Part shown: positions 1 to 6,167 of the stretch, piece after piece | How positions within the stretch are numbered: the stretch's first letter is position 1 | Layout: every line of letters starts with the position of its first letter | Assembly: GCA_903854805.1 (NCBI GenBank) | Contig: CAINXK010000222.1 | Coordinates: 1 to 10,764, forward strand | Reading direction: 5' to 3' | DNA: 10,764 bases | DNA from: an uncultured Anaerolineae bacterium | GTDB lineage: Bacteria > Chloroflexota > Anaerolineae > Anaerolineales > Villigracilaceae | Position numbers and translations under genes: made by a program | Notes under the pieces: generated by a model | What the model was told of the DNA's origin: nothing | Seen by the model: the letters and a program-made list of their open reading frames with translations, nothing else | Databases searched by the model: none

Positions 1-106
1 AAAAGTAACACGGATTATCAAGTTTCCATCAGGATAAAGAATAATTAATGCGGCGTTCGAAACCGTAATCCGTAGATTAATCAAGTCAAATTAGCTTTCA
101 ATCAAG

Positions 107-150
107 AAATGAAAGTCGTTTTTCATTCGAGTGAAAAACGACTTTCATTT
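107..150. repeat. Perfect 19-bp inverted repeat (hairpin)
   Basis: Arms 107-125 and 132-150 are exact reverse complements, and the loop is TTCGAG (126-131). The stem is mostly A/T with a GTCG core. On the plus strand it runs into TTTTAAA, so it could act as a terminator for a gene entering from the left of the window. No such gene is visible inside the window. It could equally be a protein-binding palindrome or a small dispersed repeat. The structure is certain; the role is not. Confidence 0.8.
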
Positions 151-294
151 TAAATGTAATATCAAATTTGGTTCCACCCCAATCATCGGAGCCTGTTTTC
201 AGTGGAAGGGAACATCAAGCCTGTTCGAGTTCGGCAACACCGATCCAGGTTCAATTTCTGCAAACTGCAAAATTTGTGAAGAGATAATCCAATC

Positions 295-314
295 ATCTGC
301 ACCAATCTGCACCA
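295..314. repeat. Tandem 10-bp duplication
   Basis: ATCTGCACCA occurs twice in direct succession (295-304 and 305-314), just beyond the tRNA terminator. It is short and may be a simple replication-slippage duplication. No function is apparent. Apart from this repeat, the hairpin at 107-150 and the terminator, I see nothing coding in 1-393. Confidence 0.7.
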
Positions 315-321
315 TTAAAAC

Positions 322-346
322 AAAACCTGTCCTAAGGACAGGTTTT
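322..346 (-). terminator. Rho-independent terminator after tRNA-Arg
   Basis: The arms AAAACCTGTCC (322-332) and GGACAGGTTTT (336-346) form an 11-bp stem with a TAA loop. Read on the minus strand, the stem is followed by TTTTGTTTTAAT, a good U-tract, about 50 nt beyond the tRNA 3' end. Read on the plus strand it is also followed by T residues, so it may work in both directions. A weaker C4/G4 hairpin lies next to it at 351-364. Confidence 0.85.
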
Positions 347-393
347 TATGCCCCACAGGCGGGGGTTTTGGTGCATATTACCACCACATCTAG

Positions 394-466
394 TGCCCAC
401 GGCAGGAGTCGAACCCGCAACCTACTGATCCGAAGTCAGGCGCTCTATCCATTGAGCTACGTAGGC
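394..466 (-). tRNA. tRNA-Arg, anticodon TCG
   Basis: This is a complete 73-nt cloverleaf read on the minus strand. The acceptor stem is GCCTACG/CGTGGGC with one T-G wobble at 4-69. The D-arm stem is GCTC/GAGC and the T-arm is GCGGG-TTCGACT-CCTGC. The anticodon loop CTTCGGA gives anticodon TCG (plus-strand positions 431-433), which decodes CGA and probably other CGN arginine codons. The discriminator is A. CCA is not encoded (the next bases are CTA), so it must be added by the CCA-adding enzyme. One oddity is that the outermost anticodon-stem pair, 27-43, is a C-T mismatch, leaving four good pairs there. The gene has its own promoter and terminator, so it is probably transcribed alone, although read-through from the aminotransferase gene is possible. 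Confidence 0.95.
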
Positions 467-476
467 GTGCTTAGAG

Positions 477-505
477 ATTATACTGGCAAAACTGGCTGCC
501 GGCAA
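477..505 (-). promoter_or_regulatory. Sigma70-type promoter for tRNA-Arg
   Basis: On the minus strand TTGCCG (500-505) and TATAAT (477-482) are separated by exactly 17 bp. The -10 box is a perfect consensus and the -35 box matches at four of six positions. The -10 ends 10 nt before the mature tRNA, so the expected 5' leader is only about 3-4 nt. Confidence 0.75.
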
Positions 506-538
506 ATCCCAAATTTGATTAGGCGTTTTTGCCAGGTT

Positions 539-1657
539 TCAGGTGAGCGCGCCCAGGTATTCATCCAGGTGTTCCAGGATTTCGCCAAAATTCTTTCGCC
601 CGAGCCCGATGCGGAAGTAGCCACCGGGCTGGTCAAATATGCTGCCAGGTACGATCATGATGCCCTGTTTTGCCAGCACGTCCTGGCAGAATGTTTCAAC
701 GCTGCCAGAACCGAGCCATTTGGGGAAGGCGACTGAGCCGGCCGTTGGGCTGTTCCAGGCGGCGATAGCCGGGTATTTGGCGAAGAACTGTTCGGCCAGG
801 CTGATGTTGCCACGGATAATTTCCAGGTTGCGGTTCACGATCCGTTCTGTGTTTTGGATTGCAATGATGGCCAGAATCTCGGATGGGGCGCTGTTGCAGA
901 TGGTGGTGTAGTCTTTATAACTGAGCCAGTCCCGGATCAGCTGGTCTTGCTGGGTGGTCAGCCAGCCGATGCGCAGCCCAGGCAGGGCGTACGACTTTGA
1001 TAGCCCCGAGAGGGCGAAGCCTTTTTCATAGATATCGCAGACGGATGGCAGGCGCAGTGCCGGGTCGCTTTCCAGCAATCGGTACATTTCATCGCAAAAA
1101 ACGTAGACCCCGTGTTTTTGCGCCAGGTTTAGGATATCGTCAAACTGCTGGCGGCTGGGGATGAAGCCGGTCGGGTTGTGTGGAAAATTGAGTACCAGCA
1201 GGCGGGTCTCAGAATTGAAGCTGCCCGCTAGTTTGTCAAGGTCAAGGCTCCAGCCGTCCGGGGAGGGTTCCAGGTCCCAGGTGCTCAGGCTGCAGCCGAT
1301 CGAGCGGGCAATCTCGTGCAGGGATTGGTAGGCGGGCGCAATGGCGATGACGTGCTGACCGGGGTTCAGCAGGGTCTGCATGGCGATGAAGATGGCCTCT
1401 TCGGGGGCTGCGATGACCACGTTTTCCGGTTTGATATGCGCATAGCCACGAGCGATTTCAGCTCTTAAGCGCGGGTGACCGGGTGTTTCGGTGTATCCCA
1501 GTTTGAGGTTTTGCCAGAGCTGCAGGCTTTCGGGCGAGGCCATCGCGAGCAGTTCCGTCATCGTCAGGCTTTCACAGTCGGATGAGCTCAGCATGTATTT
1601 GGCGCTGAATTCATATTCGGCGTAATAGCGTTCCAGTTTGAATGGGTTGATGGTCAC
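539..1657 (-). CDS. PLP-dependent aminotransferase, class I/II
   Basis: This 372-residue protein is the usual length for a fold-type I aminotransferase and carries the full catalytic set. K221 in SGLSKSYALPGLRIGW is the Schiff-base lysine. N161 lies in HNPTG, D189 and Y192 in CDEMY contact the cofactor ring, R229 binds the PLP phosphate, and R349 in FRIGLG is the carboxylate-binding arginine. It should move an amino group between an amino acid and a 2-oxo acid in the cytoplasm; the substrate cannot be read from these motifs. The start is GTG at 1657, preceded by AGGAG (1668-1672) ten bases upstream. An ATG between that site and the GTG is in another frame. A 132-bp gap separates it from the upstream glycosylase gene, so co-transcription is possible but unproven. 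No clear terminator separates it from the tRNA gene. The family call is firm; the substrate is unknown. Confidence 0.9.
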   Translation of the reverse strand: MTINPFKLERYYAEYEFSAKYMLSSSDCESLTMTELLAMASPESLQLWQNLKLGYTETPGHPRLRAEIARGYAHIKPENVVIAAPEEAIFIAMQTLLNPGQHVIAIAPAYQSLHEIARSIGCSLSTWDLEPSPDGWSLDLDKLAGSFNSETRLLVLNFPHNPTGFIPSRQQFDDILNLAQKHGVYVFCDEMYRLLESDPALRLPSVCDIYEKGFALSGLSKSYALPGLRIGWLTTQQDQLIRDWLSYKDYTTICNSAPSEILAIIAIQNTERIVNRNLEIIRGNISLAEQFFAKYPAIAAWNSPTAGSVAFPKWLGSGSVETFCQDVLAKQGIMIVPGSIFDQPGGYFRIGLGRKNFGEILEHLDEYLGALT

Positions 1658-1667
1658 CTGGCTGCAT

Positions 1668-1672
1668 CTCCT
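1668..1672 (-). promoter_or_regulatory. Ribosome binding site fixing the GTG start
   Basis: AGGAG on the minus strand lies 10 nt before the GTG at 1657. It decides the start of the aminotransferase, which has no in-frame ATG near its N-terminus. The rest of the gap (1658-1789) shows no convincing promoter or hairpin. Confidence 0.6.
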
Positions 1673-1789
1673 GGGGGATAATAACTTGGGTAAGAATGTT
1701 ATGCGGCTGAGCCGGTTGGGCTTTCACGCGGCTAGCGGGGTTGAAAATGAGCTTTCGCCGCGCGCTTTGCTTCGATGGATTTATTCCAT

Positions 1790-2437
1790 TCAGGCCAGGC
1801 CACGTTTGCGAAGATAGGAAAACCATAGCAAGCGGGCGGCCACGGCGCGCCAGGGCTGCCAGACCAGGGCGATTTTTTCAAGCTCAGCCGGATTGGGGCG
1901 GGTGGCGAGTTGTTTGAGTTCTTGAACCGCAACCGCCAGGGCCAGGTCGCCAGTTGGCCACGAATTGGGTCTAAGCAAGACCATCAACAGGTAGATATCT
2001 GCTGTCCAGGGGCCAATGCCTTTGACTTTGATCAGCGCAGCTCGGGCGGATTGGTCATCCAGTTCGGGCAGCGCCTCCAGGTTCAGCTCATGCTTCAAGA
2101 TGGTGTTAGCCAAAGTGCGGCAGGCGCTGGTTTTTTGGCGGCTGAAACCGAGGCTTTTCAATTCCTGATCGTCAAATTTCAGAAATAACTCAGGTGTCAG
2201 CTTATTATTGCAGGCTTCCTGGAGTTTTGAGAAGGCGGCCCGGGCAGATGCGAGCGAGACTTGTTGTTCAAGGATGATGTGTACCAGGGTCGGGAAACCT
2301 GCTGCGCGGGCCCATAAAGGTGGAGTTCCCAGCCTGGCGCGCAGCTGCGCCAGGTCTGGGTCTGCTGCGCTGAGATCATCCAGAGCCTGGGATAGGTTTT
2401 CCAGGCTGAGTGAATTGGGATGCCCGGGTAGGTTCAT
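1790..2437 (-). CDS. DNA-3-methyladenine glycosylase, HhH-GPD family (AlkA/Mag-like)
   Basis: The protein has 215 residues from the chosen ATG. It should excise alkylated bases such as 3-methyladenine by cutting the N-glycosidic bond, starting base-excision repair. The helix-hairpin-helix is at about 135-150 with KVKGIGPWTADIYLL. The catalytic aspartate is D164 in the PTGDLAL motif. The closing family motif WQPWRAVAARLLW is at 193-205. Residues 53-70 (HIILEQQVSLASARAAF) match the conserved first helix of the family. It lacks the extra N-terminal domain of E. coli AlkA (about 280 residues) and so resembles the shorter Mag1-type enzymes. The frame stays open upstream to 2701, but that part overlaps the membrane-protein gene and does not look like protein, so I start at 2437. 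There is no Shine-Dalgarno there. The upstream gene stops only 22 nt earlier, suggesting coupled translation. Confidence 0.88.
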   Translation of the reverse strand: MNLPGHPNSLSLENLSQALDDLSAADPDLAQLRARLGTPPLWARAAGFPTLVHIILEQQVSLASARAAFSKLQEACNNKLTPELFLKFDDQELKSLGFSRQKTSACRTLANTILKHELNLEALPELDDQSARAALIKVKGIGPWTADIYLLMVLLRPNSWPTGDLALAVAVQELKQLATRPNPAELEKIALVWQPWRAVAARLLWFSYLRKRGLA

Positions 2438-2459
2438 GGTTGAGGAGCAAGGACGCGGA

Positions 2460-3278
2460 TCATTGGGGTGGTTCCACCGGTTGACAAAAAGCCACCTGAC
2501 TGAGGAAGACATCACATAAGGCCCAATGGCCTTTGAAATCGACCAGGATCCGACCCTGGTCCGCGGTTTCTGTGAAGGTAAAGTAAAACAGGCGCCGCTC
2601 GGCAGTAATATTAGGTCGGATGGTGCTGATCGCGCCCATGTGCATTTGGCGGGCGAGTGCCGGTTCGATGGTCTTATCGGCGTTTTCCAGCGCAAAGACA
2701 AACAACTGGTCGAGCGCCATGGCTGAGTCGCGAAAGCGCGTATTTACCATGTTATCGATCACGCCGCCGGCAATTCCTGTGATGAAGGCGCAAATCAGGA
2801 TGGGCATGATGATGGCGCCATTATATGGAGAAAAGCTGGTCTGGTCGATCAGAACGGTTTCTAGCAGGCCGGCGATCAGGAAGGCAACGCCCGTCACGAT
2901 CGCAGCCGAAAATACCAGAAAGGTATAGGAATCCCGCCAGAAAAAATCAACCCAATTCTGCAGGGCCGGTTCCAGCCGTGGCAGTAATTCTGGCACGAGC
3001 CAAAGTGGCAGCCAGATGCCGATCACAGCCAGGAGAATACCGGCGATCAACCAGCTCAACCCGCCCAGAAGGGCATTATCCAGAAATATGGTCAAATAAC
3101 CGGCCAGGCCGCCGATCAGCAGGGCTGGCAGGATCCCAATCAGGAGGGCCAGCCATGGGTAAGCGAACTGTGCGCGGTAGAGAAGGAAAGCATTTACGCC
3201 CCAGGCCGCCAGGGCAAAGATCAGGCCGCCTGCCAGGCCGTAGATCAGGCCGAATTTAAGTTTACGAGATGGAAACAT
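2460..3278 (-). CDS. Hypothetical membrane protein with five predicted helices
   Basis: I do not recognise this 272-residue protein. It has about five hydrophobic segments, at residues 9-33, 41-65, 68-95, 118-142 and 151-175. They are rich in Gly, Ala, Leu and Ile, with several GG and AG pairs. A possible amphipathic stretch lies between the third and fourth segments. Residues 178-272 form a polar tail with mixed charge and little low-complexity sequence, probably a small soluble domain. There is no N-terminal cleavable signal peptide: the positively charged start (MFPSRKLKFG) leads straight into the first membrane helix. The start is ATG at 3278, with GAGGT about 12 nt upstream, a rather long spacing. 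It is the first gene of the minus-strand run and stops 22 nt before the glycosylase start, so the two are probably co-transcribed. Function unknown. Confidence 0.75.
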   Translation of the reverse strand: MFPSRKLKFGLIYGLAGGLIFALAAWGVNAFLLYRAQFAYPWLALLIGILPALLIGGLAGYLTIFLDNALLGGLSWLIAGILLAVIGIWLPLWLVPELLPRLEPALQNWVDFFWRDSYTFLVFSAAIVTGVAFLIAGLLETVLIDQTSFSPYNGAIIMPILICAFITGIAGGVIDNMVNTRFRDSAMALDQLFVFALENADKTIEPALARQMHMGAISTIRPNITAERRLFYFTFTETADQGRILVDFKGHWALCDVFLSQVAFCQPVEPPQ

Positions 3279-3339
3279 GCTAAAATTTTAACCTCAGTAG
3301 AATATTTTAATAAATTTGCTGTCTATTTCTAATTTTCCA

Positions 3340-3345
3340 AGTATA
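3340..3345 (-). promoter_or_regulatory. Possible -10 box for the membrane-protein gene
   Basis: TATACT on the minus strand lies about 60 nt before the start at 3278, in an A/T-rich stretch between the start codon and the G/C-rich part of the intergenic region. I find no convincing -35 box at the right spacing, so this is a weak prediction. Confidence 0.3.
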
Positions 3346-3541
3346 CAGCCAAAACCAGCGATTGGACCGGCGGAATCTGGGTCAGGGAGAATCGCTTCCC
3401 GGCAGGCCTGGCGCAGTGCAACCTGAAGTGGTGTTGGGCGATGGGTGCGCTGGTTCTCGCGGCTGGCCGCATTTTTCATCCAGGCGGGACGTGAGTGATT
3501 GCGCTGCCCGTTGGGGGGGAAGATCAGCGCAGAAAATGGGG
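3346..3541. other. G/C-rich divergent intergenic stretch, content unknown
   Basis: Together with its flanks this belongs to a 312-bp gap between divergent genes (3279-3590). It is clearly more G/C-rich than the A/T-rich part next to the membrane-protein start. Open frames of 71-92 codons cross it on both strands, but none has a Shine-Dalgarno or recognisable protein features. I tested it by eye for RNase P RNA, SRP RNA, tmRNA and a tRNA and recognised none of them. A small regulatory RNA, a decayed gene or plain regulatory DNA are all possible. Confidence 0.4.
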
Positions 3542-3567
3542 TGCGGTGTGCGGTGTGCATGTATAAT
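3542..3567 (+). promoter_or_regulatory. Promoter of the pinwheel/Hsp70-like pair with tandem upstream heptamers
   Basis: A perfect TATAAT lies at 3562-3567, giving a leader of about 17 nt before the ATG at 3591. No -35 consensus exists at 15-18 bp. Instead, two tandem copies of TGCGGTG occupy 3542-3555, where the -35 region would be. This arrangement suggests activator dependence or an operator. A good Shine-Dalgarno, GAGGA (3578-3582), lies 8 nt before the start codon. Confidence 0.5.
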
Positions 3568-3590
3568 ATCAAGTTCCGAGGATAACAGCC

Positions 3591-4781
3591 ATGACATTTT
3601 CTGAAAAAATTGAGGAGTGGATTAAGGAAGCCGAGACGCGGCCAGGATCAGCATTGATGATTCTGAAACTGGTGGCGGGGCGTATGCGCGATTTGACCGA
3701 GCGCAACGAGGAGCTGCTGGCAGAAAATATCGCTCTGCAGGATGGTTCGCGTGTTGATGAGTTTCAGAAGCGAATTGCCTTCCTGGAGTTTCAATTGGAT
3801 CTGCTCAAGCGGCGCTTTGGTACGGACGCTGGCGTCGTGGCCGAGAATCCAACCCGGCTTGAAGCACCCAGCCTGCTGGTTTACAATGCCCAGGGGCGCA
3901 TTCTTCAACTGCAGCCGCAAGATTTGAGGCTTTCTGGGGCAGCCAGCTTGGGCTGCCTGGCGGGTGAGTTATCTTTGAGCGGCGAATTGCCGCGGCTGCT
4001 GGCGTTACCAGGCCATGAAGAAGTGCTGCTGCTTTTCAGTTCAGGGCGGGTGAGCACTCGTCCGGTTAGTGCTTTTCCCGCGGTTGAAATCGGTGGTAAT
4101 TGGGCCTGGGATCAGGCAGGTTTGCCAGATGAGCCTCATGCCGGGGAACTGCTGGTTAGCCTGATGCCGCTTTCGCGTTTGCCAGTTTCCGAGTTCATCC
4201 TGCAGGTCAGCCGCCGAGGTTACGTTAAAAAGACCTCCAGGAGCATAGTCGAGAAGGTGCTTGCCGAGCATTACCTGGGGCGGGGCGCGATTCATAAAAG
4301 CGACCAGCCTTTTGAGGTGCTGCTGGGTGAGAAAAAAGCGCGGTTGATTTTGGTGACGTATGAGGGGCGTGTTTTGGCCCTGGACGTGGATGATCTGTCA
4401 TTCGCGGCTGAGGAACGCATCCATTTGAATGGTTCCGATCATGTGGTGGCGGCTTTTGTGCCAGGGCTGGATGAGGTGCTGCTGTGCCTGACCCAGAACG
4501 GCAAGGTAATTCAGCGGGAAATTTCCAGCCTGGAGTTCGCCAAATCGCCGGCGGCCCGTGGACAGGCGCTCATATCGCCAAACCGTCTGGAGCAGGGCAC
4601 ACGCTTTATTGGTGCGTTAGCGGTCTGTGATCAGGATGGATTGTTTGTGTTGGATGGAAAGGGAAATCTTAATACGCATGGAGTGGGCGAAGTGTGTGGT
4701 GCGGGCTCGATCCGTGCTGAGCTTGCCTGTCTTTCGATAGGGAAGATCCATGCCGCAGCTGGAAAAGGGTCAAAGTCATGA
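3591..4781 (+). CDS. Coiled-coil protein with GyrA C-terminal-like six-repeat beta-pinwheel
   Basis: This 396-residue protein has two parts. Residues 1-78 are strongly helical and charged, with leucine/isoleucine heptads at about 35-76, and probably form a coiled coil that mediates oligomerisation. Residues 90-370 contain six repeats of the type hydrophobic strand, turn, G-[RKYN]-[VIL], strand. They appear at about 94-114 (NAQGRIL), 143-162 (SSGRVS), 201-222 (RRGYVKK), 251-271 (YEGRVLAL), 294-315 (QNGKVIQ) and 349-363 (GKGNL). This is the signature and repeat number of the DNA-wrapping C-terminal domain of gyrase subunit A and its ParC relatives. There is no topoisomerase core, no catalytic tyrosine domain and no GyrA box (QRRGGKG). 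Whether it binds DNA is unknown; the surface is not obviously basic. Its stop overlaps the Hsp70-like start by ATGA, so translation is probably coupled. Fold call by pattern only; function unknown. Confidence 0.8.
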   Translation: MTFSEKIEEWIKEAETRPGSALMILKLVAGRMRDLTERNEELLAENIALQDGSRVDEFQKRIAFLEFQLDLLKRRFGTDAGVVAENPTRLEAPSLLVYNAQGRILQLQPQDLRLSGAASLGCLAGELSLSGELPRLLALPGHEEVLLLFSSGRVSTRPVSAFPAVEIGGNWAWDQAGLPDEPHAGELLVSLMPLSRLPVSEFILQVSRRGYVKKTSRSIVEKVLAEHYLGRGAIHKSDQPFEVLLGEKKARLILVTYEGRVLALDVDDLSFAAEERIHLNGSDHVVAAFVPGLDEVLLCLTQNGKVIQREISSLEFAKSPAARGQALISPNRLEQGTRFIGALAVCDQDGLFVLDGKGNLNTHGVGEVCGAGSIRAELACLSIGKIHAAAGKGSKS

Positions 4782-6115
4782 GCCTGAGGGTCGGTATCGA
4801 TTTTGGCACATCTAATTCGGGTGTTGCTGTTTACGATGGGCAGCATGTGAAGGTGCTGCCTGTGGACCGCCAGAATATTTTACCGGAAGTGATCCGGACT
4901 GCATTGTATGTTACCCGCGATTACCGCCATTATATCGGGCAGGAAGCGATTGAGCTGTATTACCGGGATAATGTCAACCGGCAGCGACGCTATGTAAAAC
5001 AATGGGCTGGAGAGATTGACGTACGCGGCGCAGACATGCATTACGTTCGCGATATTTATGTCTATGTTGATGAACTCAAACCGGGCCGCTTGATGCAATA
5101 CCTGAAAACTGCGCTGCGCAAAGATGGTTACCCGGGTACCCAGATTTTTGAACGGTTTTATTCTGTGGGCGAGCTGGTAAAAATTTACTTGAGCCTGCTT
5201 AAAAGCCGGGCTGAAAATCTGCTGGGTGAGCCCATCCAGGCGGTTCGATTGGGCCGGCCGGTCAAATTTTCAGATGTGCCCGAGTTGGATGGCAGGGCTG
5301 AAGACATTCTGCGCGAGGCGGCTTATGTGGCTGGTTTTAAAGAAGTGGATTTTGAGCTCGAGCCGGTGGCGGCGGCCCTGGATTATGAGCAGACCATCAG
5401 TTCCCCTCAGAATGTGCTCATATTTGACTTTGGCGGCGGTACTCTTGATATTGCCATCATGCGCCTGGGTGACCCAGGAGGGCGCAGGGTCTATGCCAGT
5501 GGCGGTGTGGATGTGGCCGGCAGTGATTTTGATCGCGCCATTATCGAAAAAAGAATGTTGCCCTATTTCGGATTTGGAAAAATAAAACACCAGCCCGAAA
5601 TTCAAGAAATGATCCACGCCGTCACTGATTGGATGGCGCTGCCCGAATTGGGCACCCCGCAAAATCGCAACATCCTGGATAAGGCCATCCGGGCCGGGCT
5701 GGCTCCGGTGCGCCTGAAGGCTCTGCGCGGCCTGATCTACAATGACCTGGCTTTTTCATTTTACAATCGGGTTGAGGCGGCCAAAATCGCGCTCTCTAGC
5801 CAGGGGGCGACAGTGATCAGCATGGAAGATAAAGATATTGCTTTATGGGAATTGTACACGCGCACCCAGTTTGAGACGGATATCCTGGGTTACCTGTCGC
5901 AGGTGCAGAAGCTGGTGATGGATACGCTGGCAGTTTCTGGGCTCGAACCTGGGGAAATTGATGCTGTGGTCAGGACGGGCGGGTCTTCCAACATCCCACT
6001 ATTCACTGGGATGTTGGAACGCATATTTGGCGCTCAGAAGGTGAAGCAAGCCAGTGCGTTCAGCAGTGTTGTTGCGGGGTTGGCTATCCGCGCCAGAGGT
6101 GGGAGCGAGCCATAA
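4778..6115 (+). CDS. Hsp70-family ATPase, YegD-like, without substrate-binding domain
   Basis: The 445-residue protein has the actin/Hsp70 nucleotide-binding fold with all main motifs. The phosphate-1 loop is VGIDFGTSNSG (5-15), the phosphate-2 loop is LIFDFGGGTLDIA (214-226), and the adenosine loop is RTGGSSNIPL (399-408). LEPVAAAL (195-201) is the conserved Hsp70 connect region. K74 in YVKQWAG may match the catalytic lysine of DnaK; this is an alignment by eye. The chain ends right after the ATPase domain (VVAGLAIRA), so the peptide-binding domain and lid of DnaK are absent. That and the length match E. coli YegD (about 450 residues), whose role is poorly known. It should bind and hydrolyse ATP in the cytoplasm. 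It is coupled to the pinwheel protein by a 4-nt overlap, which makes that protein its likely partner. No canonical terminator follows it; the convergent response-regulator gene ends 52 nt away. Confidence 0.88.
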   Translation: MSLRVGIDFGTSNSGVAVYDGQHVKVLPVDRQNILPEVIRTALYVTRDYRHYIGQEAIELYYRDNVNRQRRYVKQWAGEIDVRGADMHYVRDIYVYVDELKPGRLMQYLKTALRKDGYPGTQIFERFYSVGELVKIYLSLLKSRAENLLGEPIQAVRLGRPVKFSDVPELDGRAEDILREAAYVAGFKEVDFELEPVAAALDYEQTISSPQNVLIFDFGGGTLDIAIMRLGDPGGRRVYASGGVDVAGSDFDRAIIEKRMLPYFGFGKIKHQPEIQEMIHAVTDWMALPELGTPQNRNILDKAIRAGLAPVRLKALRGLIYNDLAFSFYNRVEAAKIALSSQGATVISMEDKDIALWELYTRTQFETDILGYLSQVQKLVMDTLAVSGLEPGEIDAVVRTGGSSNIPLFTGMLERIFGAQKVKQASAFSSVVAGLAIRARGGSEP

Positions 6116-6167
6116 AAAAGGTTCATTTGTAGCGGCTGCTTTCGTCGTCCCACCTCAAATGGATGGG

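Noticed and set aside
10..73. ACGGATTA/TAATCCGT inverted repeat at the left edge
   Set aside because: Eight-bp arms 48 nt apart are plausible by chance in A/T-rich DNA, and the window edge prevents judging a larger element.
483..535. CTGGCAAAA/TTTTGCCAG inverted repeat between aminotransferase and tRNA genes
   Set aside because: The nine-bp arms are perfect, but the loop is 35 nt and it overlaps the tRNA promoter; there is no U-tract, so I do not call a terminator.
131..736. 201-codon plus-strand open frame across the hairpin, the tRNA and the aminotransferase end
   Set aside because: It runs antisense through the tRNA gene and its terminator, has no ribosome binding site, and its protein shows no domain features.
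2438..2701. N-terminal extension of the glycosylase frame
   Set aside because: It overlaps the membrane-protein gene, has no family resemblance, and the enzyme is complete from the ATG at 2437.
3294..3572. 92-codon minus-strand open frame in the divergent intergenic region
   Set aside because: The start is a TTG without a ribosome binding site, composition is odd for protein, and it would consume the promoter region of both neighbours.
3362..3604. 80-codon plus-strand open frame overlapping the start of the pinwheel gene
   Set aside because: It has no ribosome binding site and overlaps the well-supported start at 3591 in another frame.
6124..6161. CATTTG/CAAATG inverted repeat at the convergent junction as a terminator
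   Set aside because: Only six A/T-rich pairs with a 26-nt loop and no U-tract on either side.
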